Shown here piece by piece: positions 18,164 to 26,585 of a stretch of DNA of 64,000 nucleotides; position 1 is the stretch's first letter, and each line of letters begins with the position of its first letter. The stretch covers positions 173,221-237,220 of the forward strand of contig CBFHVA010000002.1 in NCBI GenBank assembly GCA_965659415.1, read 5' to 3'. The notes below the pieces were generated by a model. The model was not told where the DNA came from. It saw nothing but the letters and a program-made list of their open reading frames with translations, and did no database searches. Made by a program: the position numbers and the translations under genes. This DNA is from Phaeocystidibacter sp965659415. Its GTDB lineage: Bacteria; Bacteroidota; Bacteroidia; Flavobacteriales; Schleiferiaceae.

Positions 18164-19693
18164 CTATGCTAGCACCTCAAGAGTGTGATTCATTCGGCGA
18201 ATTACTTCTTCGCGGCCCAAAATTTCCATCATCTCAAAAATGGATGGTCCCGTCATGGTTCCCACGACAGCAATTCTCAATACCGGACCCGCTTGACCGA
18301 ACCCTATGCCATTCTCACCCAAGTACTCTTTAAAATTGGATTCGAGATTTCCTGCCGTAAAGGTGGAAATGCCTTCAAAACGAGAGGCTAAATCTTTTAC
18401 GATGGCTGCAGATTCTTCCCCTTTCCACTTTTTGCTCACGGACTTTTCATCGTATTCAGAAGGCATTTCAAAAAGGAAACGCCCTTCCGTAAGCAAATCT
18501 TCAACGAACACGGCACGCTCCTGAACAAGACCAATGATTTTTTCCAAGATCTCGTCATCAGGGGCACTAATCCCCTCCGAAGCAAGTACTGGCTTGAGCA
18601 TTTCTGACAAGTCAGCATCTGAATACTTTCTGAGATATTGCTGGTTGTACCACTTTGCTTTATCAAAATCGAAGCGAGCGCCGCTCTTGCTTACCTTGTC
18701 AAGGTTAAACTCTTGAACGAGCTCCTCGAGCGTAAACATCTCTCGATTATCACCTGGATTCCAACCTAAAAAGGCTAGCATATTGATGAAGGCCTCCGAG
18801 AAGAAACCTTGCTCGCGGTATCCCATCGCGGTATCTCCTGTTTCCTGATTCTCCCAACGAAGTGGGAAAACGGGGAAGCCGAGTCGGTCACCATCACGCT
18901 TGCTCAACTTTCCATTTCCATCAGGACGAAGGAGTAGGGGAAGGTGTGCAAACTTAGGCGCGTCCCAGCCGAAGTATTGATACATAATCACGTGCAATGG
19001 AGCTGAAGGAAGCCATTCTTCACCGCGAATAACATGGGAAATTTCCATCGTATGGTCGTCCACAATATTCGCCAAGTGATATGTTGGCATGCCGTCGGCC
19101 TTCAAGAGGATTTTGTCGTCCATATTTGACGTGTTTACGCTTACCCAACCGCGTATCATATCTTCAAACTTCACCTCTTCATTGCGAGGCAGCTTGATTC
19201 GTATGGTATATGGATCTCCACTCTCTAGTCGCTTTTGAACTTCTTCAGCAGGAAGAGTCAATGAATTCTTCATGCTGTTCCTGGTGATGTGGTTGTATTG
19301 GAAATTGGCATTTCCGGCCTCCTTTGCTCTTTCACGTACCGCCTCGAGCTCTTCGGAAGTATCAAAGGCATAGTAAGCCAAGTCTTTTTCAATGAGCTGT
19401 TCGGCATATTGACGGTACATTGGCTTGCGCTCACTTTGACGATAAGGTTCGTGAGGACCACCGACAGAAACGCCCTCATCAGGAGAAATTCCGCACCACT
19501 TCAGAGATTCTACGATGTAGTTTTCAGCACCCGCCACAAAGCGAGTCTGGTCGGTGTCTTCCAAACGCAAGATGAATTTACCACCCAACTGCTTTGCAAA
19601 CAGATAGTTATATAATGCAGTTCTCACTCCACCCATGTGAAGAGGACCGGTAGGGCTAGGGGCAAATCGTACGCGAACATTGCTATCGCTCAT
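18164..19693 (-). CDS. gltX: Glutamyl-tRNA synthetase
   Basis: The 509-residue class I synthetase starts at ATG 19693 (MSDSNVRVRFAPSPTGPLH). The HIGH signature appears as HMGG and the KMSKS loop as KLSKRDGD, both usual for GluRS. It charges tRNA-Glu with glutamate. A perfect TATCTTTG promoter element lies 22 bp upstream, so the gene has its own promoter. folB follows after 2 bp, with tRNA-Cys and a terminator beyond, suggesting one gltX-folB-tRNA unit. Confidence 0.96.
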   Translation of the reverse strand: MSDSNVRVRFAPSPTGPLHMGGVRTALYNYLFAKQLGGKFILRLEDTDQTRFVAGAENYIVESLKWCGISPDEGVSVGGPHEPYRQSERKPMYRQYAEQLIEKDLAYYAFDTSEELEAVRERAKEAGNANFQYNHITRNSMKNSLTLPAEEVQKRLESGDPYTIRIKLPRNEEVKFEDMIRGWVSVNTSNMDDKILLKADGMPTYHLANIVDDHTMEISHVIRGEEWLPSAPLHVIMYQYFGWDAPKFAHLPLLLRPDGNGKLSKRDGDRLGFPVFPLRWENQETGDTAMGYREQGFFSEAFINMLAFLGWNPGDNREMFTLEELVQEFNLDKVSKSGARFDFDKAKWYNQQYLRKYSDADLSEMLKPVLASEGISAPDDEILEKIIGLVQERAVFVEDLLTEGRFLFEMPSEYDEKSVSKKWKGEESAAIVKDLASRFEGISTFTAGNLESNFKEYLGENGIGFGQAGPVLRIAVVGTMTGPSIFEMMEILGREEVIRRMNHTLEVLA

Positions 19694-19714
19694 AAGTGCT
19701 GAATTTTGAGGCTG

Positions 19715-19722
19715 CAAAGATA
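19715..19722 (-). promoter_or_regulatory. Promoter -7 element of gltX
   Basis: Minus-strand TATCTTTG is a perfect match to the Bacteroidota TAnnTTTG element, 22 bp before the gltX ATG, with a TTG roughly 22 nt further upstream. It predicts a short leader. Confidence 0.7.
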
Positions 19723-19766
19723 GCAATTGAGGCAGATTATTAGATCAATAACCTGAAATGGAGGGA

Positions 19767-21125
19767 TTAAGGCTTCACCTCGTATTTATCTAATAAATAT
19801 AGCATCGCGGCCATGCTTGCGCTGCCTAACTCTAGAGCTCGGGTATTTACGCTCTCAAACACGTCGGTTGGCGCATGATGATAGTCAAAGTATCGCTGTC
19901 CGTCCGCACGATAACCAAGAAGGATATTTCCATCTTTTCGAAGTTGACCGATATCGGCGCCTGACCATCCAATGGCATATTCTCGCAACCCATAAGGTTC
20001 AAAGAACCAACTAAAGGACTTGACCGCTTGAACTCCGGACGGCAAGGATTGAATACTAAATCCGCGGGGAACATCGCCGCCGCCATCGCTTTCAATACCG
20101 ATAATGTGATTCTCATTTAGCGTATCGGCTTGTCTTGCGTATTCTCGAGCTCCATCTAAACCAAACTCCTCATTCATAAAGAGCACTACTCGGTGCGTGC
20201 GCTTGGGTTGATATCCGGCTTGCATAAGCAGAAAAAGGGCTTCCATGCTTTGGACACTACCGGCACCGTCATCTTGTGCGCCTTCGGCCAAATCCCATGA
20301 GTCTAAGTGTCCGCCTACTACAGCATATTCGTCAGGAAACTGAGATCCAGTGATTTCAGCGATTACATTGAACGAGGTTACAGGTTCAAACCACCTCGAG
20401 GTCAAGGTAAGGTCTAGTTCTATTTCGGGGTTTGCTCGAAGTTCACGTTGAAGCTTATCTGCGCTGAGGTAGCCCAAGGCCACGGCGGGAATTGAATCTT
20501 CAGCATCGCGATATGTCATACTGCCGGTATGAGGAGCGTCGTCGCGCTTGCTGGTCACTGACCGGATGACTACCGCCACTGCACCGTACTTGCTTGCCTC
20601 TTGAGCGCCCACATGCCTCTTTTTAACAGCTTCTCCATAGCCCGCCCCTGTATTTATGAAGGTCTGACGAAATGGAGCGCTGAAGAAAACGATTTTCCCT
20701 TCAATGTCTGCACGGTCGTAATCCTGAAGGTCTTTAACATCGGGGATTTCAATGACCTGTGCGCGCAATCCACCTTCTGGAGTAGGTACGGAACCACCTA
20801 ACGCACATGCGGATAGCGCTTCTCCATTCACCGCACAGCTAATGGAACCACGCTCCCAATGAGGAACTTGGACAGGTTGGGTATATACACGGTCGAACCC
20901 GAGCGTGTCTAAGGTTGCCACTGCCCACTCAACGGCTCGATCGGCGCCATCGCTTCCAGCTAATCGTGGACCTACATCTTTACACAGCTCACGAAGCCAG
21001 TGATATGCTTGTTGATGTTCGAGGGCGTTGTCGTATAACCCTCTAATAAAGGCCTCGTCTTGCACAGTATCAACTTGTGCGAAGCTCAGTAGGGGACAAA
21101 AAATGAGGAAAAGAAGTTTTTTCAT
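19767..21125 (-). CDS. Secreted M28 family metallopeptidase
   Basis: The 452-residue protein has a signal peptide (MKKLLFLIFCPLLSFAQ) and the M28 zinc site: GGHLDSWDLAEGAQDDGAG (His and bridging Asp), the Glu pair in FMNEEFG, an Asp in IGIESDGG, and the terminal His in YHHAPTDVF. A protease-associated-type segment occupies about residues 125-220. Family members are exported aminopeptidases or glutamate carboxypeptidases releasing N-terminal residues. It begins 9 bp after the DUF819 transporter gene ends, so both are probably co-transcribed, possibly linking extracellular peptide trimming with uptake. Confidence 0.92.
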   Translation of the reverse strand: MKKLLFLIFCPLLSFAQVDTVQDEAFIRGLYDNALEHQQAYHWLRELCKDVGPRLAGSDGADRAVEWAVATLDTLGFDRVYTQPVQVPHWERGSISCAVNGEALSACALGGSVPTPEGGLRAQVIEIPDVKDLQDYDRADIEGKIVFFSAPFRQTFINTGAGYGEAVKKRHVGAQEASKYGAVAVVIRSVTSKRDDAPHTGSMTYRDAEDSIPAVALGYLSADKLQRELRANPEIELDLTLTSRWFEPVTSFNVIAEITGSQFPDEYAVVGGHLDSWDLAEGAQDDGAGSVQSMEALFLLMQAGYQPKRTHRVVLFMNEEFGLDGAREYARQADTLNENHIIGIESDGGGDVPRGFSIQSLPSGVQAVKSFSWFFEPYGLREYAIGWSGADIGQLRKDGNILLGYRADGQRYFDYHHAPTDVFESVNTRALELGSASMAAMLYLLDKYEVKP

Positions 21126-21134
21126 GCCGTTGCG

Positions 21135-22544
21135 TTAAGCTCCAATTGCGACGCGCATCAGGTTGCCACAAATGATGGCCCCGTACGTACCCAAAGCGTA
21201 TCCAAGAACTGCTAGTAAAACGCCAACCGGCGCAAGAGAAGGATGAAAAGCTGCAGCAACTACGGGTGCAGAAGCAGCCCCTCCAACATTCGCCTTCGAC
21301 CCCACAGCGAGGAAGAAGTAAGGTGATCTGGACAGTTTAGCTACAAGGAAGAGTAAACCAACGTGGAAGGCCATCCAAATCAACCCAACAAAGAAGAGAC
21401 CTGGATTATCGAAGATTTCTAGAATGTTCATTTTCATTCCGATGGAAGCCACGAGAATATATATGAACACGCTTCCAATTTTACTTGCACCCGCGCCCTC
21501 CATATTCTTGGCCTTGGTAAAGCTCAAGAGAAGACCAATCGTGGTGGCGACTACAATGAGCCAGAAAAATCCACTCGTCAAGCTGAAATCGCTGGCCCAA
21601 TCAAACACGGATAAAGCAGGGGCTAAGATATCTGCTGCCAAATGGGAAAGCCCAACAGCGCCAAATGCTAATCCGAGGATGATCATGAGGTCAGTGAATG
21701 TTGGAATTTTCGCCACGCTCATTGAGAAGTTGTGCATTTTGTGCTTAAGCACCTCTACATTCGATGAATCGGCTTTGAGCCACTTGTTGATGGAGGCTGA
21801 CTTCCCTACTCCAAGCAAGAGAAACGCCATCCAGATTTCAGCAACGATGACGTCGATTGTAATCATTGCTCCAAAGAGTTTAGAGCTTATCAAACCCGAT
21901 TCTTGAGTAACGGGATCTGTTCCAAACACTTCAAACATGGCAGCTTGATTTGCTCCTCCTCCAATCCAACTTCCGGCGATGGTCGTCATTCCTCTCCAAA
22001 CATTACCCTCAACTACATCCGGAGCAATCCCATCCATAATGAGCAGGGCAATCGGACCACCTAGTATGATCCCTACTGTTGCAGTTGCGAACATCAAGAG
22101 AGCTTTTGGACCAAGGCGAAAAACATCTTTAAGACTAATACTCAAAGTGAGGAGCACTAAACTGGCCGGCAAAAGGTACCTGGACGCCATAAAATATAGC
22201 TTGGACTTGTGAATGAAGGGCGACATTAACCCTTGGTCTACTTCATTCTCAGCCACGAACTCTTTTAGCTGACTCACTTTAGATATTCCCGAAACGTCGA
22301 AGCCAGCTCCTGTTAGTGCAGCAAGCGCCTCGTCGAATTCAATCCAACCTGGACTTATAACCCCCATGGTATTGAAAAGTGAGGGCAAGAAGTAGCAAAG
22401 CAGGAGTGCTGGGATGACATTGAAAAACCTCTTTAACTGAGGCAGGGTCGTCGCCTTAAATATCAAGGCTAATAACCCAATAAGGATGCCCAAAACCACT
22501 GCGTCATTTGTGATTAAAGGGGTTTTAGAAACTACGTCATTCAT
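21135..22544 (-). CDS. DUF819 family membrane transporter
   Basis: The 469-residue protein is highly hydrophobic with about eleven predicted membrane segments and glycine-rich re-entrant motifs such as WIGGGANQAAMFEVFG and KANVGGAASAPVVAAAFHPS. These are typical of DUF819/YjcL proteins, inferred secondary transporters related to other sodium-coupled families. The substrate is unknown. It is the first gene of a unit with the downstream M28 peptidase (9-bp gap). A near-consensus TATCTTGG lies a few tens of bases upstream. Confidence 0.88.
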   Translation of the reverse strand: MNDVVSKTPLITNDAVVLGILIGLLALIFKATTLPQLKRFFNVIPALLLCYFLPSLFNTMGVISPGWIEFDEALAALTGAGFDVSGISKVSQLKEFVAENEVDQGLMSPFIHKSKLYFMASRYLLPASLVLLTLSISLKDVFRLGPKALLMFATATVGIILGGPIALLIMDGIAPDVVEGNVWRGMTTIAGSWIGGGANQAAMFEVFGTDPVTQESGLISSKLFGAMITIDVIVAEIWMAFLLLGVGKSASINKWLKADSSNVEVLKHKMHNFSMSVAKIPTFTDLMIILGLAFGAVGLSHLAADILAPALSVFDWASDFSLTSGFFWLIVVATTIGLLLSFTKAKNMEGAGASKIGSVFIYILVASIGMKMNILEIFDNPGLFFVGLIWMAFHVGLLFLVAKLSRSPYFFLAVGSKANVGGAASAPVVAAAFHPSLAPVGVLLAVLGYALGTYGAIICGNLMRVAIGA

Positions 22545-22840
22545 GGAGGTCCGTTGTTAGGATCGCCAAGATAGCAAACAGAAGAGAAGGAGTGAAAGCG
22601 GGAGTGAGTGAAAGCGGGTTGGCTGGGTGAACGGAGCCGTATAAGTTTCCCCATTTCACCTCCGGGGCCTCCAACCTCCATCCCCAGATGAAGGTACGAA
22701 GAACCTGTTCAAGAACAGTAAAGTAAACGGATGTATTCGGTTAATTATGAGCAGTTTAAGAGTCGTTTTTGAATATTGAGAAAACAAAGAAATAACTCAG
22801 AACTTAAACACGGGAAGGGGAGGGGTTTACCCCAATTACC

Positions 22841-23617
22841 TTATAAAATCACCTCGGAAAGCATGAAAATAGCCAAGAGGACAACAAGCACCGCAAATGC
22901 TCGCTTCACGGTTTGCGGATGAAGTTTCGATGCCAATCGCGTTCCAATAAAGAGCCCCGCAATACTTAAGCCTGCAAAACGCAATAGAAGCGTCCAATCT
23001 ATTTCTACAAACCCTCGTAATGTGTCGGCCGCAAATCCCGATGCGGAATTAAATGCGATGATTGCCAACGAAGTTCCAACAGCTTCCTTCAGTGACAACC
23101 GCAAGCCGAGAATCAAAGCTGGAACAATAATAAAACCACCACCGGCACCGACTAAGCCCGTGAGTAATCCCGTGGCAAACCCTTGAATTATTACAACTAA
23201 AGCGGGCCGCTCTGCTCCTGTTTGTTCCTTCCTTTTTTTCCATAGAGCCCTAGAGGCAGCGAGCATGATTAACGCAAACAAGGAGGTTATTATATGGTCG
23301 CGCGTCCAGCCACCCACTTGGCCGGGAACGTTGGGCAAAATCACCGTTCGGGCCAGGACTACGGCTAAAATCATCGGAGCGCCGAACTTGAAAACCACTG
23401 ACCAATTCAATTCTCGTTTTTGACTTGCTCGAGCGGCTCCAACCGTAGCGGTAAGGCCAACAATAAAGAGAGAGTAGGAAGTGGCCTCTGTCGCCGGGAC
23501 TCCAAAAACAGACATCAGAACAGGTAGGGCTAGTATACTTCCTCCGCTTCCTACGGCACCCAGAACAATACCCGTAAGTACTGCTGCGGCATATCCTAAT
23601 AGAGTTATCCATTCCAT
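22841..23617 (-). CDS. TauE/SafE family transporter (TSUP)
   Basis: The 258-residue protein has about eight membrane segments arranged as two similar halves. Each half carries the family glycine motif: GAVGSGGSILALPVL near residue 22 and GLVGAGGGFIIVPALI near residue 155. TSUP proteins export or import sulfite, sulfoacetate or other small anions; this copy is not specific enough to name a substrate. It lies between DUF819 and mutS2 without tight linkage to either. The 296-bp gap to the DUF819 gene holds nothing I can identify. Confidence 0.9.
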   Translation of the reverse strand: MEWITLLGYAAAVLTGIVLGAVGSGGSILALPVLMSVFGVPATEATSYSLFIVGLTATVGAARASQKRELNWSVVFKFGAPMILAVVLARTVILPNVPGQVGGWTRDHIITSLFALIMLAASRALWKKRKEQTGAERPALVVIIQGFATGLLTGLVGAGGGFIIVPALILGLRLSLKEAVGTSLAIIAFNSASGFAADTLRGFVEIDWTLLLRFAGLSIAGLFIGTRLASKLHPQTVKRAFAVLVVLLAIFMLSEVIL

Positions 23618-23668
23618 CCGGTAAAGATTGAGATCTAGGCTGATAGTTTTTGTGACTTACGTCGCAGG

Positions 23669-25777
23669 CTAAAGCTTCCGGCTGGCGAGTATGAACTTAT
23701 CGCGCTCCGTTGTAGTGGTGATTCCATTGTCGTATGCAATCACGAATTTATCCTTCTTGATTTCCACGATCTGCCCAGATTGCCGGGCATTGATGAGCTT
23801 GACTTTGTCGCCAACCTGTACCTTCTCGGAGGTTAACCGCTTAAGACGAGCTTTTTTCTTCTGTTGAGTTTTACTGAGTTTTTTCTTCTCAACCTTCTGT
23901 ACTTCGCCACCGCGCTCACTGAGCATTTGCTTGAATCGGTCAACAACCCCTTTGCGCATCTGTTGGTTGGTAGCTTTGTTCCAACTGTTGACTAAGCCTT
24001 CAAAGCGCTTACCCCACATGAGTAGCTCACTTTGATCCGCGTTTGTTTTGCTTTGTTTTTGGACTTTATCCTCAAGTTTTCGGATTTGAGTTGCTTGCCG
24101 AACACGCATAGCCTCTAAATCGTCCAATCGTTGCTGGGTTTCCTCTCTTTCCAAACCTAGGGCTGTTCGTTCCTTTTGAAGCTCAACCAACAATTCGTCC
24201 AAGGCGCGAGTTCCCTCCTTTAAACGTTTGCGTGCAGATTGAATGAGTGGCTTGGGAATGCCGGCCCGCTCAGCCACTTCAAAAGTATATGAGCTGCCAG
24301 GCTGACCAATTTGTAGCAAGTACTCGGGTTCAAGCGAAGTCCCGTTAAAAAGCATAGAACCATTTACGACGCCTGGCAAAGACGCCGCTAAACTCTTAAT
24401 GCTATTAAAGTGAGTGGTTGTAATACCGTATGACTTTTTCTTATTCAGAGACTTGAGAAAGACCTGTGCTAAAACAGCCCCCAAATCAGGATCGGAACCT
24501 GAACCAAATTCGTCGATTAGAAAAAGTGTTTTTTCATCTGCCGACCGTAGGAAGGATTTCATTTTCTCTAGCTTCGAACTGTATGTGCTTAGTTCGTTTT
24601 CTATACTCTGACTGTCGCCAATATCCGCCATTATTTTGTCTACTAGCGGAAAGGTGGACGACGGGTGAACAGGCAGAAGGAGACCTGCTTGCAGCATGAG
24701 CTGAAATAGACCGACCGTTTTAAGGGTAATGGACTTTCCACCCGCATTTGGACCAGATATTACCAGAATGCGTTGCTCAGGGTTCAACTCCAAATCGAGA
24801 GGTACAACTTGCCTGTTCTTGGTTTTATGAAAATGTCGAAGAACAGGGTTTATCCCCGTATTAATCTCCCAAACCCCTTCATGGTTAATGTGAGGGAGAC
24901 AAGCGTCTTCAGCTAAGGCATATCGCGACTTAGCATGAATAAAATCAACTTCAGCAATAATTCGGGAAAAGGCCTCAAGTTCAGCCTTGTGCAGAGCGAG
25001 ATATTGAGTGAGCTCTTTTAAAATCCGACGAACCTCCCGCTGTTCATCGTCGATCAACATAGCTACTTCATTGTTGATTTCGATGCACTCACCCGGTTCA
25101 ATAAACACGGTGGTGTGCTTGTTGCTCGAACCGTGTAAAATCCCATTTACCCGGCCCTTAAAGCCTGCTTGAATACCCAGCGTTCTTCGATTGTCATGAA
25201 CACTTTCTTTTACATCCCCCAACAAACTCAAGTTGTCGTACTTTCTCAAGGCTTTGTAAAACACCCGATCAGCTGAGGCTCTTTTACGCGACAAGCGAGT
25301 CCGGATTTTTGAAAGCTCGGGTGAGGCGTTGCTCTTCACCACACCGTTTCGCTCAAGGACCTTTTCTATTTCTTTTGGTATTTCGAGGTTGGGTGGAAAG
25401 TCTCGAAAGCGAAAGAAAACCGTTGGCAAAAGGTCGATGTTTTTCTCTGCAAACCGGAACAACCGGTTGTACGACTCTACCAACTCTTTAATGTCTAAGA
25501 ACTGCTCTGCTTCAAGTACCGCATTTCTGATTCGAAGCAGATCCACGGGTTCAGAAATATCAGCGGCAGCTAAAGCTGGGACAGATCGCTCGGCCTGGTA
25601 GATAGACAACAACTCATTGACTTCGGTGAGGTTTTGTTCAATGATTTTTGGGTCAGACTCCGGCAAGAGCCGCTCAAGTCGACCTTTTCCGTCATTGGTC
25701 ACGGCGTAGGTTGACACGGCTTTACGCACATCGGTGAATTCGAGGTGCGTTATAATATCTTCAGGATATACTTTCAC
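23669..25777 (-). CDS. MutS2-type ATPase lacking the Smr domain
   Basis: The 702-residue protein has the MutS2 layout: core and clamp regions, Walker A ISGPNAGGKS (about residues 341-350), Walker B TLFLIDEFGSGSDP and an ATPase tail, then a long basic coiled coil (about 500-640) and a KOW-like C-terminal segment (VGDKVKLINARQSG). It ends there: the C-terminal Smr nuclease domain of canonical MutS2 (usually about 780-830 residues) is absent, and MutS1 mismatch-recognition features are not seen. The role is probably recombination control or ribosome rescue rather than mismatch repair. The promoter-like TACCTTTG is only 4 bp from the ATG. Confidence 0.88.
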   Translation of the reverse strand: MKVYPEDIITHLEFTDVRKAVSTYAVTNDGKGRLERLLPESDPKIIEQNLTEVNELLSIYQAERSVPALAAADISEPVDLLRIRNAVLEAEQFLDIKELVESYNRLFRFAEKNIDLLPTVFFRFRDFPPNLEIPKEIEKVLERNGVVKSNASPELSKIRTRLSRKRASADRVFYKALRKYDNLSLLGDVKESVHDNRRTLGIQAGFKGRVNGILHGSSNKHTTVFIEPGECIEINNEVAMLIDDEQREVRRILKELTQYLALHKAELEAFSRIIAEVDFIHAKSRYALAEDACLPHINHEGVWEINTGINPVLRHFHKTKNRQVVPLDLELNPEQRILVISGPNAGGKSITLKTVGLFQLMLQAGLLLPVHPSSTFPLVDKIMADIGDSQSIENELSTYSSKLEKMKSFLRSADEKTLFLIDEFGSGSDPDLGAVLAQVFLKSLNKKKSYGITTTHFNSIKSLAASLPGVVNGSMLFNGTSLEPEYLLQIGQPGSSYTFEVAERAGIPKPLIQSARKRLKEGTRALDELLVELQKERTALGLEREETQQRLDDLEAMRVRQATQIRKLEDKVQKQSKTNADQSELLMWGKRFEGLVNSWNKATNQQMRKGVVDRFKQMLSERGGEVQKVEKKKLSKTQQKKKARLKRLTSEKVQVGDKVKLINARQSGQIVEIKKDKFVIAYDNGITTTTERDKFILASRKL

Positions 25778-25781
25778 GTAA

Positions 25782-25789
25782 CAAAGGTA
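25782..25789 (-). promoter_or_regulatory. Putative -7 element directly before mutS2
   Basis: Minus-strand TACCTTTG is a perfect TAnnTTTG, ending 4 bp before the mutS2 ATG. If used, transcription would start at or within the start codon, implying a leaderless message. Confidence 0.5.
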
Positions 25790-25810
25790 ACGACTGACAG
25801 CGCTCTGGGT

Positions 25811-26533
25811 TTATTGGAATGTGAAGGATATGGCAAAAGCAGGCTTATCTTGCAAGAAGCCAACAACCGTGCATGCTTGCTCGCTTATTTTGGATTGTAG
25901 TGATAAGACCTGGCCTTCGCGGATTTCGCGAATATAGTTTACCGTCCAACCCGAAAGGCGCTTGCGGTACTCGGCAGGAACTACATTCCAAGCCCAATCT
26001 AAATAGCGCGCATTGTTTACGTGACCCACTTCATCGAGGTCCATGTAAACCGGTTGAATACTTACGCGTTGTTTGAACTCTTCTGGTATGATAACCTTCG
26101 AAGCAGGGTCCTTTATGGCGTGCTCATTCTCTCTTTCTGTGAAGAGACTGGACAATTCCTCAACAGAAGATGGGCGGTCTGTTTCTCCGCTAAGAATCGC
26201 CCACGAGCTCGTTGCTTTTAATATTTGCTCCCCGTTTATATACCCTTCGAAATCACGAAGTGCAAATAGCCGTGTGATTCCTTTAGGCCAAGTTTTAAGG
26301 GATAAATGCCCGTCCGAATGTTGCGGGCGCTTTTTGATTTCTACATGGATTCTCGAAAGCACCCAATATTATTTGCGAGCAAGCAAAGACTCTACACCCC
26401 ACCCCAGTTCCTTTGCGTGATGTCGAGCCGCCTCTTGAAGGGCATTTGCCACCGCAGACGCTTTTGAACGTCCGTCCGGACTCATGTCCATACTAGACGG
26501 TTGATACTTAAACTCAAACTTGCTCTTGCTCAT
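25811..26533 (-). pseudogene. Acyl-ACP thioesterase interrupted by an in-frame TAA
   Basis: From ATG 26533 (MSKSKFEFKYQ) the frame encodes an N-terminal hot-dog segment ending LGWGVESLLARK, then a TAA at 26371-26369. Translation continues in the same frame with YWVLSRIHVEI, TWPKGITRLFALRDF and VYMDLDEVGHVNNARYLDW, all classical acyl-ACP thioesterase motifs, up to 25811. The two parts together give about 240 residues, the normal family length, so one nonsense codon replaces a sense codon without any indel. The family releases fatty acids from acyl carrier protein. The rest of the frame is intact, so the lesion is either recent, suppressed or a sequence error. The downstream half could be restarted at GTG 26362 but would lack the first hot-dog half. 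Confidence 0.88.
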
Positions 26534-26585
26534 TTTCAAGATGGTTACGGGCACTGCTCATTAAATTCCATATTTTCACCATGTC

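Noticed and set aside
21424..21906. Plus-strand 160-codon frame
   Set aside because: It is the antisense shadow of the DUF819 transporter and has the Ser/Pro/Thr-rich bias expected of antisense hydrophobic genes.
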